NCBI GenBank assembly: GCA_041917055.1
Contig: JAYRYJ010000001.1
Coordinates: forward strand, 62,001-126,000
Direction of reading: 5' to 3'
Source: Pseudaquidulcibacter sp041917055
Lineage (GTDB): Bacteria; Pseudomonadota; Alphaproteobacteria; Caulobacterales; Aquidulcibacteraceae
DNA: 64,000 nucleotides
Part shown: in pieces, positions 42,771 through 51,457 of the stretch
Layout of the letters: every line of letters starts with the position of its first letter
Position numbering within the stretch: the stretch's first letter is position 1
Notes under the pieces: generated by a model
The model's database searches: none
What the model was told of the DNA's origin: nothing
Seen by the model: the letters and a program-made list of their open reading frames with translations, nothing else
Program-made: the position numbers and the translations under genes

Positions 42771-43001
42771 ATGGCAATGCAAGCAAGTGAAGTCGAAGCA
42801 ATGTTGCGTGAAGCATTCCCCGATGCAGATATTGAAATCATCGATCTCGCAGGTGACGGCGACCATTATAAAGCGATTATTGCAAGCGCAGCGTTCCAAG
42901 GCAAAAGCCGTGTTGCGCAACATCAAATGGTCTATGGCGCGCTTAAGGGCAATATGGGCGGCGTCTTACATGCCTTGGCACTCGAGACAAAGGCGAAATG
43001 A
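42771..43001 (+). CDS. BolA/IbaG-family protein
   Basis: About 76 aa. The BolA core is present: EVEAMLREAFPDADIEIIDLAGDGDHYKAII, then GKSRVAQHQMVYGAL. BolA proteins partner with monothiol glutaredoxins in iron-sulfur handling; in many alphaproteobacteria bolA is directly followed by that glutaredoxin gene, but here a GNAT gene follows with an ATGA overlap. Start at ATG 42771 is favoured; a GTG at 42759 is also in frame. A possible 11-codon leader (ATG near 42690) precedes it. Confidence 0.88.
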   Translation: MAMQASEVEAMLREAFPDADIEIIDLAGDGDHYKAIIASAAFQGKSRVAQHQMVYGALKGNMGGVLHALALETKAK

Positions 43002-43501
43002 TTGAAACCGAGCGCTTAATATTAAGACTACCTTTTGAGATTGACTTTGCCGCTTTCGCAGCGGCGCAATCCGACGAAAATTTCAAGAAGCATACCGGCG
43101 GTGCAATTGATCGCGTAAAAGCCCGCGAAGATTTTGTGCATTGGCAGCAATTTTGGGAAGTGATGGATTATGGCTTCTTTTCCATAATCGACAAAGAAAC
43201 CAATCAATGGGTCGGTCGCGCGGGGCCAACTTTGCGGGCCAATTCGGAATTTCCGGAATTTGGCTGGTCAATAATTCCAAACTTTCAAGGCAAAGGTTAT
43301 GCAAAAGAGGCAGCAATCGCCGTAATTGCTTGGGCGCAATCAAAGCTCAAATGGCAGGAAGCATATTTTTGCATAAGCAAAGAAAACTTGCCGTCTCAAA
43401 AACTTGCGTCCAAATTAGGCGCAGTAAGGTCATATCAAGAAAAACTACCGAAATCATTGCAAAATAAGGGAGTAGAGGTTTGGCATAAATCTCTGAAATA
43501 A
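42998..43501 (+). CDS. GNAT acetyltransferase (RimJ/RimL-like), first of four
   Basis: 167 aa. IETERLILRLPFEIDFAAF opening and the acetyl-CoA loop region NFQGKGYAKEAAIAVIAWA mark a RimJ/RimL-type GNAT that acetylates amino groups of proteins or small molecules. Start overlaps the bolA stop (ATGA). The next three genes are paralogues. Confidence 0.88.
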   Translation: MIETERLILRLPFEIDFAAFAAAQSDENFKKHTGGAIDRVKAREDFVHWQQFWEVMDYGFFSIIDKETNQWVGRAGPTLRANSEFPEFGWSIIPNFQGKGYAKEAAIAVIAWAQSKLKWQEAYFCISKENLPSQKLASKLGAVRSYQEKLPKSLQNKGVEVWHKSLK

Positions 43502-44041
43502 ATGCGGGAAATAATGATAGAAACAGATCGTTTGATTTTAAGGCCACCGATTTTGGAGGACTTACCAAGTTTCACTAAAATGCGCGGAAATTTTGAACGA
43601 TCATTATATGCAGGCGGCGGGCTCGATGAATCAGGGGCATGGACAAAATTCATGACTTGGGTTGGTGCGTGGCAATGTTATGGGTATGGCATGTTTAGCG
43701 TGATTGAAAAATCAACTGGCGATTGGATTGGCAATATAGGCCCCGTTAATATGTTTTCGTGGATTGGCCAAGAATTCGGATGGGCTTTAATCGAAAGCGC
43801 AGACGGCAAAGGCTATGCCCAAGAAGCGGCACTGGCAAGTCTTAATTGGTGTTTTGAAAATCTGGAATTTGACGAATACGTCCATTCAATTTCGCCTGAA
43901 AATCCTTCATCTGCTAAACTCGCCGAAAGAATAGGTGCAAAATTCATTGGCGAAGTGGTTTTGCCTGCGCCATATGAAGGAAAGATAGACCATCAATGGA
44001 AATCTTTGAGATCTGATTGGCTTGGAAATGGAAATAATTAA
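43502..44041 (+). CDS. GNAT acetyltransferase (RimJ/RimL-like), second of four
   Basis: 179 aa. IETDRLILRPPILEDLPSF and the CoA loop ADGKGYAQEAALASLNW, then ENPSSAKLAERIGAKF. It follows the first GNAT stop without a gap. The ATG at 43514 is a plausible alternative start. Substrate unknown. Confidence 0.88.
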   Translation: MREIMIETDRLILRPPILEDLPSFTKMRGNFERSLYAGGGLDESGAWTKFMTWVGAWQCYGYGMFSVIEKSTGDWIGNIGPVNMFSWIGQEFGWALIESADGKGYAQEAALASLNWCFENLEFDEYVHSISPENPSSAKLAERIGAKFIGEVVLPAPYEGKIDHQWKSLRSDWLGNGNN

Positions 44042-44594
44042 GACTTCGCCACTTGGCCCAACAATAGAAACAAAACGCTTAATTCTTCGCCCCCCTATTA
44101 AGGAGGATTTCGAAGCATTTGCACAAATGCATGACGACCCCGAAGTTATGGAATTTTTAGGTGGAACCCAAGAAAAGGCCACTGCATGGCGTTCTTTCAA
44201 TGCTTTCGTCGGTTCATGGTATTTGTATAAATTTGCAATGTTTTCAATGATTGTCAAAGCGACCGGGGAATGGATCGGGCGCACCGGCCCCATTTTTCCA
44301 CTTGAATGGCCCGATCGAGAAGTTGGCTGGGGCATCATAAAAAGCGCAATGGGAAAAGGCTATGCCTGTGAAGCAGCAGTTGCAACAATGGATTATGCTT
44401 TTGATGAATTGGGATGGGATAAACTCATCCATTGCATTCACCCTGATAATATTGCGTCGCAAAACCTCGCGAAGCGTCTTAATTCCAAAAATCAAGGCCC
44501 CACTGAATTACCTGCGCCATATTCTCATATTCGCGTTGATGCCTGGGGGCAGACAAAGGCTGAATGGCAAGAAAACCGAAAGAAATTTTTGTAA
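44022..44594 (+). CDS. GNAT acetyltransferase (RimJ/RimL-like), third of four
   Basis: 190 aa. IETKRLILRPPIKEDFEAF, the CoA loop AMGKGYACEAAVATMDY and the closing DNIASQNLAKRLNSKNQG. Starts inside the previous gene (20-nt overlap; ATG 44028 also possible). Closest relative within the window appears to be the second GNAT, judged by shared phrases around GWxxxKSAxGKGYAxEAA. Confidence 0.88.
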   Translation: MEMEIIKTSPLGPTIETKRLILRPPIKEDFEAFAQMHDDPEVMEFLGGTQEKATAWRSFNAFVGSWYLYKFAMFSMIVKATGEWIGRTGPIFPLEWPDREVGWGIIKSAMGKGYACEAAVATMDYAFDELGWDKLIHCIHPDNIASQNLAKRLNSKNQGPTELPAPYSHIRVDAWGQTKAEWQENRKKFL

Positions 44595-45091
44595 TGGAAG
44601 CACTTTATCCAACCACCCGCCTTAAATTCGTTATTGTTGATAATGAAATGCGCGCGCTCTTGAGCAAAGACAAAGCGGTGTTTTCAAAGGAATACGGATT
44701 AGAAATCCCCGAAAATTGGCCAATGTTTCCGGAGGCCTTTGTAGTGCGTGACACTGACGCCGCATTAAATGCGCCATGGACCGGATATTTATTCCTTGAT
44801 TTCAAAGGCACTAAAATCATTGGCAATGGCGGTTTTGTAAAAGCACCGGATGATGATGGTATAGTCGAAATCGGTTATGAAATCGCGCCAATTCACCAAA
44901 ATCAAGGCTTCGCAACTGAGGCCGTCGGGGAAATGATAAGTTTCGCTTTAACCAATGGTGCACAAAACCTAATTGCCCACACATTGCCACAAAAAAACGC
45001 CTCGAATGCCGTTTTGTTAAAAGCTGGCTTTGAATATGATTGCGAAATTGAGAATGAAGAATTCGGCACGGTTTGGCGGTTTAAAATATAA
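44594..45091 (+). CDS. GNAT acetyltransferase, fourth of four
   Basis: 165 aa from the ATG at 44594, which shares a base with the preceding stop (TAATG). It differs in its N-terminal half (PTTRLKFVIVDNEMRALLSKD) and lacks the LILRPP opening, but has the CoA loop IHQNQGFATEAVGEMISFA and KNASNAVLLKAGFEYDC. It is therefore a more distant member of the cluster and may act on another substrate. Confidence 0.85.
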   Translation: MEALYPTTRLKFVIVDNEMRALLSKDKAVFSKEYGLEIPENWPMFPEAFVVRDTDAALNAPWTGYLFLDFKGTKIIGNGGFVKAPDDDGIVEIGYEIAPIHQNQGFATEAVGEMISFALTNGAQNLIAHTLPQKNASNAVLLKAGFEYDCEIENEEFGTVWRFKI

Positions 45092-45093
45092 TT

Positions 45094-45492
45094 TTACCGC
45101 GCAATAATCGCCTCTATCAAAACCCTTGCATTTGCACCGCCGATTTGTTGGGAAATCGCTTTTTGTAGCATTGGAACAAGGATATTGGCGTCAGGCACAT
45201 TGCCGACTGTATAGAAACGATTGCAAAAATCTTGCAATGCACCGCGCCAATTCGCAATTAATACAGGTCGCAAAGAATTTAATTTAGCTTTTAAGGCTTT
45301 GTCTTTGGTATAGACACCAACGTCAATTTGCATAAGGCCGACGGGTTTAAAGCCCGACATAATAGTCGCCGTAACTTGTGAAGTGGCGACAAAATCGGTT
45401 TCGCTCGCCTCCTTTTTACCGCCACCGGATGACGCATTTGCCGCCGCAGGTATTAGCACCATACCCAATAATAATTGTCTTTTTGAAAACAT
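45094..45492 (-). CDS. Exported protein of unknown function
   Basis: 132 aa from the ATG at 45492: a short signal segment (MFSKRQLLLGMVLIPAAANAS) with a Lys-Arg rather than twin-Arg start, then a Gly/Lys-rich linker and a compact domain (TATIMSGFKPVGLMQIDVGVY, LRPVLIANWRGALQDF). The pattern resembles small FliL-like/Tat-signal proteins seen in Caulobacterales but I do not recognise it with confidence. It is divergent from etfB with 120 nt between them. Confidence 0.6.
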   Translation of the reverse strand: MFSKRQLLLGMVLIPAAANASSGGGKKEASETDFVATSQVTATIMSGFKPVGLMQIDVGVYTKDKALKAKLNSLRPVLIANWRGALQDFCNRFYTVGNVPDANILVPMLQKAISQQIGGANARVLIEAIIAR

Positions 45493-45612
45493 TTTGGAAC
45501 CCAAAGATTTAAGCATTTGTCACTTATCGTCGCAAAAACTTACTTTTGGCTTAAGGCCACTTGTGCAATGCAATAAGAGTGATATTAGGAAGAAAGAATT
45601 CTGGAGGAAGTC

Positions 45613-46359
45613 ATGAAAATCCTTGTGCCTGTCAAGCGGGTGATTGATTATAATGTTAAGGTTCGGGTTAAATCCGATGGTTCTGGTGTTGATTTGGCGA
45701 ATGTCAAAATGGCCATGAATCCGTTTTGCGAAATCGCAGTTGAAGAAGCTGTGCGTCTTTTAGAAAAAGGTGTCGCGACTGAGGTTGTTGTGGTGTCAAT
45801 TGGCGTCCAACAGGCCCAAGAAACTATTCGCACGGCATTGGCAATGGGTGCAGATCGCGGACTATTGCTTACCACCGACCAAGACCTTGAACCTTTGAAT
45901 GTCGCTAAACTTCTAAAAGCCGTAATCGAAGAAGAAAAGCCGAATATGGTAATTATGGGCAAGCAAGCAATTGACGGCGATAATAATGCCACCGGGCAAA
46001 TGCTCGCGGCCCTGCTTGATTGGCCACAGGCGACCTTTGCATCTGAAATCGCAATTGACGGCAATAGTGCAAATGTCACCCGCGAAATTGATGGTGGTCT
46101 GCAAACTTTGGCGGTTAATATTCCGGCGATTATTACAGTTGACCTTCGCCTTAATGAGCCACGTTTTGCATCTTTGCCAAATATTATGAAGGCCAAGAAA
46201 AAGCCAATTGATATTAAAGATGCCGCCGTCTATGGCGTTGAACTTAAAAACCACCTTGATGTGATTAAAGTTTCCGAACCAGCTAAACGTGAGGCGGGGA
46301 TTAAGGTTGAAAGCGCCGGCGAACTTGTCGCTAAGTTAAAAGATGCAGGGGTATTATAA
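45613..46359 (+). CDS. etfB: Electron transfer flavoprotein beta subunit
   Basis: 248 aa, starting MKILVPVKRVIDYNVKVR and containing NPFCEIAVEEAVRL and the AMP-binding loop GKQAIDGDNNATGQMLAALL. With EtfA it carries electrons from acyl-CoA and other dehydrogenases to ETF-quinone oxidoreductase. A ggaggaagtc ribosome site precedes the ATG, and the stop shares a base with the etfA start. Confidence 0.97.
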   Translation: MKILVPVKRVIDYNVKVRVKSDGSGVDLANVKMAMNPFCEIAVEEAVRLLEKGVATEVVVVSIGVQQAQETIRTALAMGADRGLLLTTDQDLEPLNVAKLLKAVIEEEKPNMVIMGKQAIDGDNNATGQMLAALLDWPQATFASEIAIDGNSANVTREIDGGLQTLAVNIPAIITVDLRLNEPRFASLPNIMKAKKKPIDIKDAAVYGVELKNHLDVIKVSEPAKREAGIKVESAGELVAKLKDAGVL

Positions 46360-47279
46360 TGGCTGTTCTTGTTTATGCTGACCATGATGGTGTCATTTTA
46401 AAAGATTCGACCAATAAAGCCGTTTCTGCGGCACTTGGTATTTCGTCTGATGTTCATGTTCTTGTGACTGCTGATGGCCCCGCCAAAACCGCCGCAACAA
46501 TTGATGGTGTTTCAAAAGTTTTGGTTGCAAAATCTGATGCCTTGTCCAAAGATATTGCCGAGGCGATTGACGCCCTAATCACGCCATTGATGGCGAATTA
46601 TGATGCGGTTTTATTTGTAGCGGGTGCAGCCGGCAAAAATGCCGCGCCGCGCATTGCCGCAAAATTGGATGTGGCAATTATTTCCGATATTATTGAAGTG
46701 ATTGACGCCAAAACCTTTGTGCGCCCGATTTATGCCGGTAATGCCTTGGAAACCGTCAAATCCAATGATGCGAAATTAGTGGCAACCGTTCGCACCACCG
46801 CATTTAAAGCTCAAGGCAATGGCGCAAATGCCGCTATCGAAGAAATTGCCGCAAATAGCGCGTCGGCAAGTGCGAATTTCGTTTCAGAAGCCATGGTAAA
46901 ATCAGATCGCCCGGAATTACAAGGCGCAAAACGCGTGGTTTCCGGTGGTCGCGCTTTGGGTTCTGAAGAAGAATTCAATGCCGTAATCGTGCCATTGGCG
47001 GACAAATTAGGGGCCGCAGTTGGCGCATCGCGCGCGGCGGTTGATGCGGGATACGCCCCTAATGATTATCAAGTCGGGCAAACCGGAAAAGTCGTTGCCC
47101 CCGAACTTTATGTCGCAGTCGGTATTTCGGGCGCAATTCAGCACCTTGCGGGCATGAAAGATTCGAAAACGATTGTGGCAATCAATAAGGATCCGGACGC
47201 ACCAATTTTTCAAGTCGCAGATTTTGGTCTTGTCGCTGATTATAAAGCCGCAATTCCGGAATTAATGGCCTCACTTTAG
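46359..47279 (+). CDS. etfA: Electron transfer flavoprotein alpha subunit
   Basis: 306 aa. The FAD-binding C-terminal domain shows GGRALGSEEEF, GASRAAVDAGYAPNDYQVGQTGKVVAPELYVA (read as one stretch of the fold) and SGAIQHLAGMKDSKTIVAINKD. Forms the heterodimer with EtfB encoded just upstream. Confidence 0.97.
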   Translation: MAVLVYADHDGVILKDSTNKAVSAALGISSDVHVLVTADGPAKTAATIDGVSKVLVAKSDALSKDIAEAIDALITPLMANYDAVLFVAGAAGKNAAPRIAAKLDVAIISDIIEVIDAKTFVRPIYAGNALETVKSNDAKLVATVRTTAFKAQGNGANAAIEEIAANSASASANFVSEAMVKSDRPELQGAKRVVSGGRALGSEEEFNAVIVPLADKLGAAVGASRAAVDAGYAPNDYQVGQTGKVVAPELYVAVGISGAIQHLAGMKDSKTIVAINKDPDAPIFQVADFGLVADYKAAIPELMASL

Positions 47280-47306
47280 GCTATACTATTATTCGAACAA
47301 GGGAGT

Positions 47307-47329
47307 ATTTGCCTAAAATTTAGGCAAAT
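47307..47329. repeat. 23-bp near-perfect palindrome between etfA and ppc-like gene
   Basis: Two 11-bp arms (ATTTGCCTAAA / TTTAGGCAAAT) around a single central A. There is no T-run on either side, so it is a weak terminator at best; an operator or a stem protecting the etf mRNA end is equally possible. Confidence 0.5.
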
Positions 47330-47454
47330 GCTCTTGGCGCGCGCGAATCATGCAAACATTGCCAATAATTGCCGCAAAAATATTTGAGCTTTGCCCGCAA
47401 TTGTGTAATAGGCCACTTCTCACTGGGGAATGAGAAAACAATAGGATACCGGTG

Positions 47455-50220
47455 ATGAATCTCGACCTTATGTCGCGTCTAAAAGAATTACACGAATTAA
47501 CCGCGCAAACCCCCTTATTTAATCCGGTTTCCCAATTGGGCCTTGAATTATCGCGTGAAATTGAGGCGTCAAATCTCGGCCTTGATAATATTGAAACTAT
47601 TATCTCGCGTTTTGAGTGTGATGCATTACAAACCCGTGCGCGAAAATTACATGCACTTTTGGCTCCTGTCGGAACGGATGAAAATATCGAAATCTTCCGC
47701 GATTTAGTGGCAAAAAGCGCCAAGAATCGTAATTTTAATGAATTTTGTGATTTTTGGTCCTCTCCCTTATTGCACGCTGTTTTCACCGCGCATCCGACTT
47801 TCTTGCTTAATGCATCGCAAAGTGACAGCCTCGCAGAAGCCGCAAGTTCGGGCGACGTCACTTATGCGATTTGTGAAATCCGCCCAACAATTGATGATAT
47901 CAATCTTGATTATGAGCATAATGCCGCAATGGCAGCCATAAAACGCGCCAGTGAAGCACGCGCCATTTTGAACAGGACTGTTATTGAATTTGCGAAAGAA
48001 AATTACCCGTCTGAATATCGCGCGTTTTTGCCAAAAATTTTCAAATTCGCAACTTGGGTTGGTTATGATATGGACGGGCGAACCGACATTAATTGGCAGA
48101 CTTCCCTAAAATATCGTCTTTTGGAAAAGGCGCGAAAACTTGAAAACTATATTCTGCAATTGGATAATTTGGGGAAATCGAATATTGCGCGCCAATTGGA
48201 AAAATGCGCCAATCAATCACGCCAATTTGCAGAACAATTGGCTCAATCGGTATTAAGCCCCGCAGAAATTTCCGAATTTGCAAATCGGCTAACGCAAGAC
48301 ACAAATAAAATCACAAGCCTTAAAGAAATAATTGACCAATTGGAAAAATTTGCTGCTGAAGATGGCGCAAATGCAACCGAAATCTTAAGCCTAGCGGCAC
48401 AAATGAAAACCGATGGCTTGGGAATGGGTGAAGTTCACTTTCGCCTAAATTCTGCGCAATTGAACAATGCGATTCGCTCTCAGATTGAGGATTTCAAGGA
48501 TTGGGAAATTAATAGTGCGACCGCGCTGAAATTATTACAGAAACTCATAATTAATGCAAAACCGCAAAGATGCAATTTCGCATCCTTGGCAATCGAAAGT
48601 GCGACCGCAATTCGTCAATTCCTATTGATGGCGCAGATTTTGAAGCATATTGATGCCGACGCATCAATTCGGCTTTTAATCGCCGAATGCGAACAGCCAC
48701 AAACAGTATTGATTGCCTTATATTTTGCGCGCCTTTTCGGAATTGACGAAAATATTGATATTTCCCCATTATTTGAAACCGAATCCGCAATGGAACACGG
48801 CGCACGTTTCCTTGATGCCTTATTAGGTGACGCCAATTACCGTAAATATGCACGAAACCGTGGTCGAGTTTCAATTCAAACCGGATTTTCAGATGCCGGT
48901 CGCTTTGTCGGGCAAATTCCCGCCGCCCTCGCCATCGAGCGTTTACATGGTCGCCTAGCAAGGATGATGGCGGAACACGGGTTAAAAGACGTGAAAGCCT
49001 TGATTTTCAATACTCATGGTGAATCAATGGGTCGTGGCGCCCATCCGTCGTCTATTAAAGATCGCTTGACCTATCCCATGAGTGAATGGGCACGCTTTCA
49101 GTTCCATTCGCGCAATATTACCACCGAATTGGAAGTTAGTTTTCAAGGTGGCGACGGCTATATATTTTTCGGGACCAATGAATTGGCCTTGGCGAGTCTG
49201 GTGCGAATTGCACAAACCAATATTGAAGCGGCAAATGAAAATAAAGATCCATTTTACAAACGCACGGATTTGTCATTAGACTTTTATCGCGGAATTAGGC
49301 GTGTGCAGCGCGATTATCTCGCGAATTCGACATATTCGCGCGCAATCACTGCATTTGGTTTGGGGCTTTTGAAACCAACCGGTTCGCGTAGATCAAGGCG
49401 GCAATCCGACCTTGCATCTGATAAGGATATGAGTTTGCGGCAGATTCGCGCTATTCCCCACAATGCCGTTTTGCAGCAATTGGGTTATCCCGTGAACGTT
49501 ATCGCCGGCACGGGAACGGCGGCAAAAGATAATATAAGTGATTTGGCTGAATTAATTTCCGAAAGTGCGCGTGGAATGCAAATCATGCGCCTTTTGGAAA
49601 GTGCAAATTCATTGGCAAGTATCAAAACGCTTGCTGCTTACGGCGATTTATTCAATTGTGCCTATTGGGCGTCGCGACCATATCGCGGAACGGAAAAGCA
49701 ATTGGAAAATGCGTGTCTCGCACTAGCTGAACGCCTTGAATATGATGATAGGCCGGGGGAAATAAGGCGTCTCGCATCCAGTTTAAGGGTTGATGGCCTA
49801 CGTTACCACAGATTAAGTGCGAAACTTGGTTTGAAAATAAAAGATGCCAATCGCGAAGAAGTAAGGCGATCTTTGGGTGTTCTTCATGCACTAAGGCTTA
49901 GTTTGATGCAGCATATTTTCCTGAGAGCGGTGCAAATTCCCGCGTTTTCGCGGCGCAATGACATAAGCCGTGACGATATTTTGGAAATGATTTTCTCTTT
50001 AAGAATCGAAGAAGCACTTGAATTACTACGTCGCGCATTTCCGACAAACCCGCCGTCAATTGACGATTTTAATATTCAAGAGCCAACGGATTATCCATCT
50101 GAAGAATCCCATGGTTATGATGCAATTCACCGCGATTATTTCGATAAAATCGACCGCGCCTATCAATTAATAATCAGAATTGGTGTTGCAATCGCCAATC
50201 ATTTCGGCGCACATGGATAG
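47455..50220 (+). CDS. Divergent phosphoenolpyruvate carboxylase-like protein
   Basis: 921 aa, about the usual length for PEPC, with recognisable order of motifs. However they are altered: TAHPTE is TAHPTF (H113 kept); the GYSDSxKD loop reads GFSDAGRF, so the Lys is Arg; and the GRGGSxGRGG segment reads HGESMGRGAHP (His521 kept, the first Arg lost); the later Arg-rich loop is SRPYRGTEK. Canonical PEPC makes oxaloacetate from PEP and bicarbonate; whether this version does is unclear. Placed after etfBA. GTG and ATG (47452, 47455) are adjacent starts. Confidence 0.72.
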   Translation: MNLDLMSRLKELHELTAQTPLFNPVSQLGLELSREIEASNLGLDNIETIISRFECDALQTRARKLHALLAPVGTDENIEIFRDLVAKSAKNRNFNEFCDFWSSPLLHAVFTAHPTFLLNASQSDSLAEAASSGDVTYAICEIRPTIDDINLDYEHNAAMAAIKRASEARAILNRTVIEFAKENYPSEYRAFLPKIFKFATWVGYDMDGRTDINWQTSLKYRLLEKARKLENYILQLDNLGKSNIARQLEKCANQSRQFAEQLAQSVLSPAEISEFANRLTQDTNKITSLKEIIDQLEKFAAEDGANATEILSLAAQMKTDGLGMGEVHFRLNSAQLNNAIRSQIEDFKDWEINSATALKLLQKLIINAKPQRCNFASLAIESATAIRQFLLMAQILKHIDADASIRLLIAECEQPQTVLIALYFARLFGIDENIDISPLFETESAMEHGARFLDALLGDANYRKYARNRGRVSIQTGFSDAGRFVGQIPAALAIERLHGRLARMMAEHGLKDVKALIFNTHGESMGRGAHPSSIKDRLTYPMSEWARFQFHSRNITTELEVSFQGGDGYIFFGTNELALASLVRIAQTNIEAANENKDPFYKRTDLSLDFYRGIRRVQRDYLANSTYSRAITAFGLGLLKPTGSRRSRRQSDLASDKDMSLRQIRAIPHNAVLQQLGYPVNVIAGTGTAAKDNISDLAELISESARGMQIMRLLESANSLASIKTLAAYGDLFNCAYWASRPYRGTEKQLENACLALAERLEYDDRPGEIRRLASSLRVDGLRYHRLSAKLGLKIKDANREEVRRSLGVLHALRLSLMQHIFLRAVQIPAFSRRNDISRDDILEMIFSLRIEEALELLRRAFPTNPPSIDDFNIQEPTDYPSEESHGYDAIHRDYFDKIDRAYQLIIRIGVAIANHFGAHG

Positions 50221-50320
50221 GCGATAGAACAAAACAATATGCGCCTTATGCTGGTGATTTAACGCATTTAGCATTAGGTTCGATTCTTAGGAAGAACACT
50301 ACCGAGACCACCTGAAGCAA

Positions 50321-51457
50321 ATGGCAAGAATTCTGCAAATAATTCCACAAATCGGTGCCGGTGGCGCAGAGAAAATTGTTTTTGAAACCTGCAAAGCGAT
50401 TGTCGCAAATAATGATGAGTGTTTTCTTTTTACGTCAGGAGGATTCTTACAAAGTGAGTTTGAGAGAATTGGCGTAAAAGTAATTCTCGGCAATGCAAAA
50501 AGTAAAAATCCTATTGATGTATTTTTCAAAAACCCCACGACCTTGAAAAAAATCATAAAAGAAAATAATATAGACCTTATCCATGTGCATTCGCGTGCAC
50601 CGGCAATCAGCGCACAAATCGCGGCGAAAGCGGCACAAATTCCTTGGGTTGCAACTTATCACGGCATTTATCCTGCCAAAAACCCAATAAAACGAGCCTA
50701 TAATTCCATAATGACAAAGGCCGATATTGTTATTGCGAATTCGCAATTCACAATGGAATATTTGATTGAGCAGCACAATCCGGATTCCAACAAAATACGC
50801 CTTGTCTATTGCGCTATTGATTCAAAAATTTTTGATCCCAACGTAATTGATATTGCGCGCACAGATGCATTGAAAGAAAAATTTGAAACAAAAGCCAATT
50901 TCAAAATATTGCTTCCCGCGCGCCTAACATCTTGGAAGGGTCAAATTATCGCTATTCAAGCGGCGAAGATTCTGAAAGACCAAAATTGCGATTTCACGCT
51001 TTTTCTTATGGGTGACGCCCAAGGACGTGATGATTATGTAAATCAGTTACATGATGAAATTGAGAAAAATGCCATTGGTGAGTACGTCAGGCTTATTGGT
51101 CATTGTGATGATGTCGCGGCGGCAATGAAAATTTGCGATTTAATAATTACACCGTCAACCAAACCGGAGGCCTTTGGATTAAGTGCCGCAGAGGCGCAAA
51201 TGTTGGGAAAAATTGCAATTGCGTCGCGACTTGGCGCCTCGGTCGAAACCATAGATGATGCAATTACCGGATTTTTGTTTGAGCCAGGAAACCCAAAAGA
51301 CCTGGCACAAAAAATTAAAATGGTATTGGATTTGAAATCGGAAGATAGAGCCAAAATACAACAAAAGGCACGAAACCGCGCTTTAGAATTGTTTGACACG
51401 CCAAAGCTACATTCTAGGACTTTAAAAATCTATGATGAATTGATAAAAGCGCCGTAA
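50321..51457 (+). CDS. GT4-family glycosyltransferase
   Basis: 378 aa GT-B fold. N-terminal acceptor side starts ILQIIPQIGAGGAEKIVFE; the donor side has LLPARLTSWKGQIIAIQAA and the E-x7-E motif in PEAFGLSAAEAQMLGK. Such enzymes add sugars from nucleotide donors to lipopolysaccharide or other glycans. The next gene is a GT9 family member with overlapping stop/start, so the two likely work on the same surface polysaccharide. Confidence 0.88.
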   Translation: MARILQIIPQIGAGGAEKIVFETCKAIVANNDECFLFTSGGFLQSEFERIGVKVILGNAKSKNPIDVFFKNPTTLKKIIKENNIDLIHVHSRAPAISAQIAAKAAQIPWVATYHGIYPAKNPIKRAYNSIMTKADIVIANSQFTMEYLIEQHNPDSNKIRLVYCAIDSKIFDPNVIDIARTDALKEKFETKANFKILLPARLTSWKGQIIAIQAAKILKDQNCDFTLFLMGDAQGRDDYVNQLHDEIEKNAIGEYVRLIGHCDDVAAAMKICDLIITPSTKPEAFGLSAAEAQMLGKIAIASRLGASVETIDDAITGFLFEPGNPKDLAQKIKMVLDLKSEDRAKIQQKARNRALELFDTPKLHSRTLKIYDELIKAP

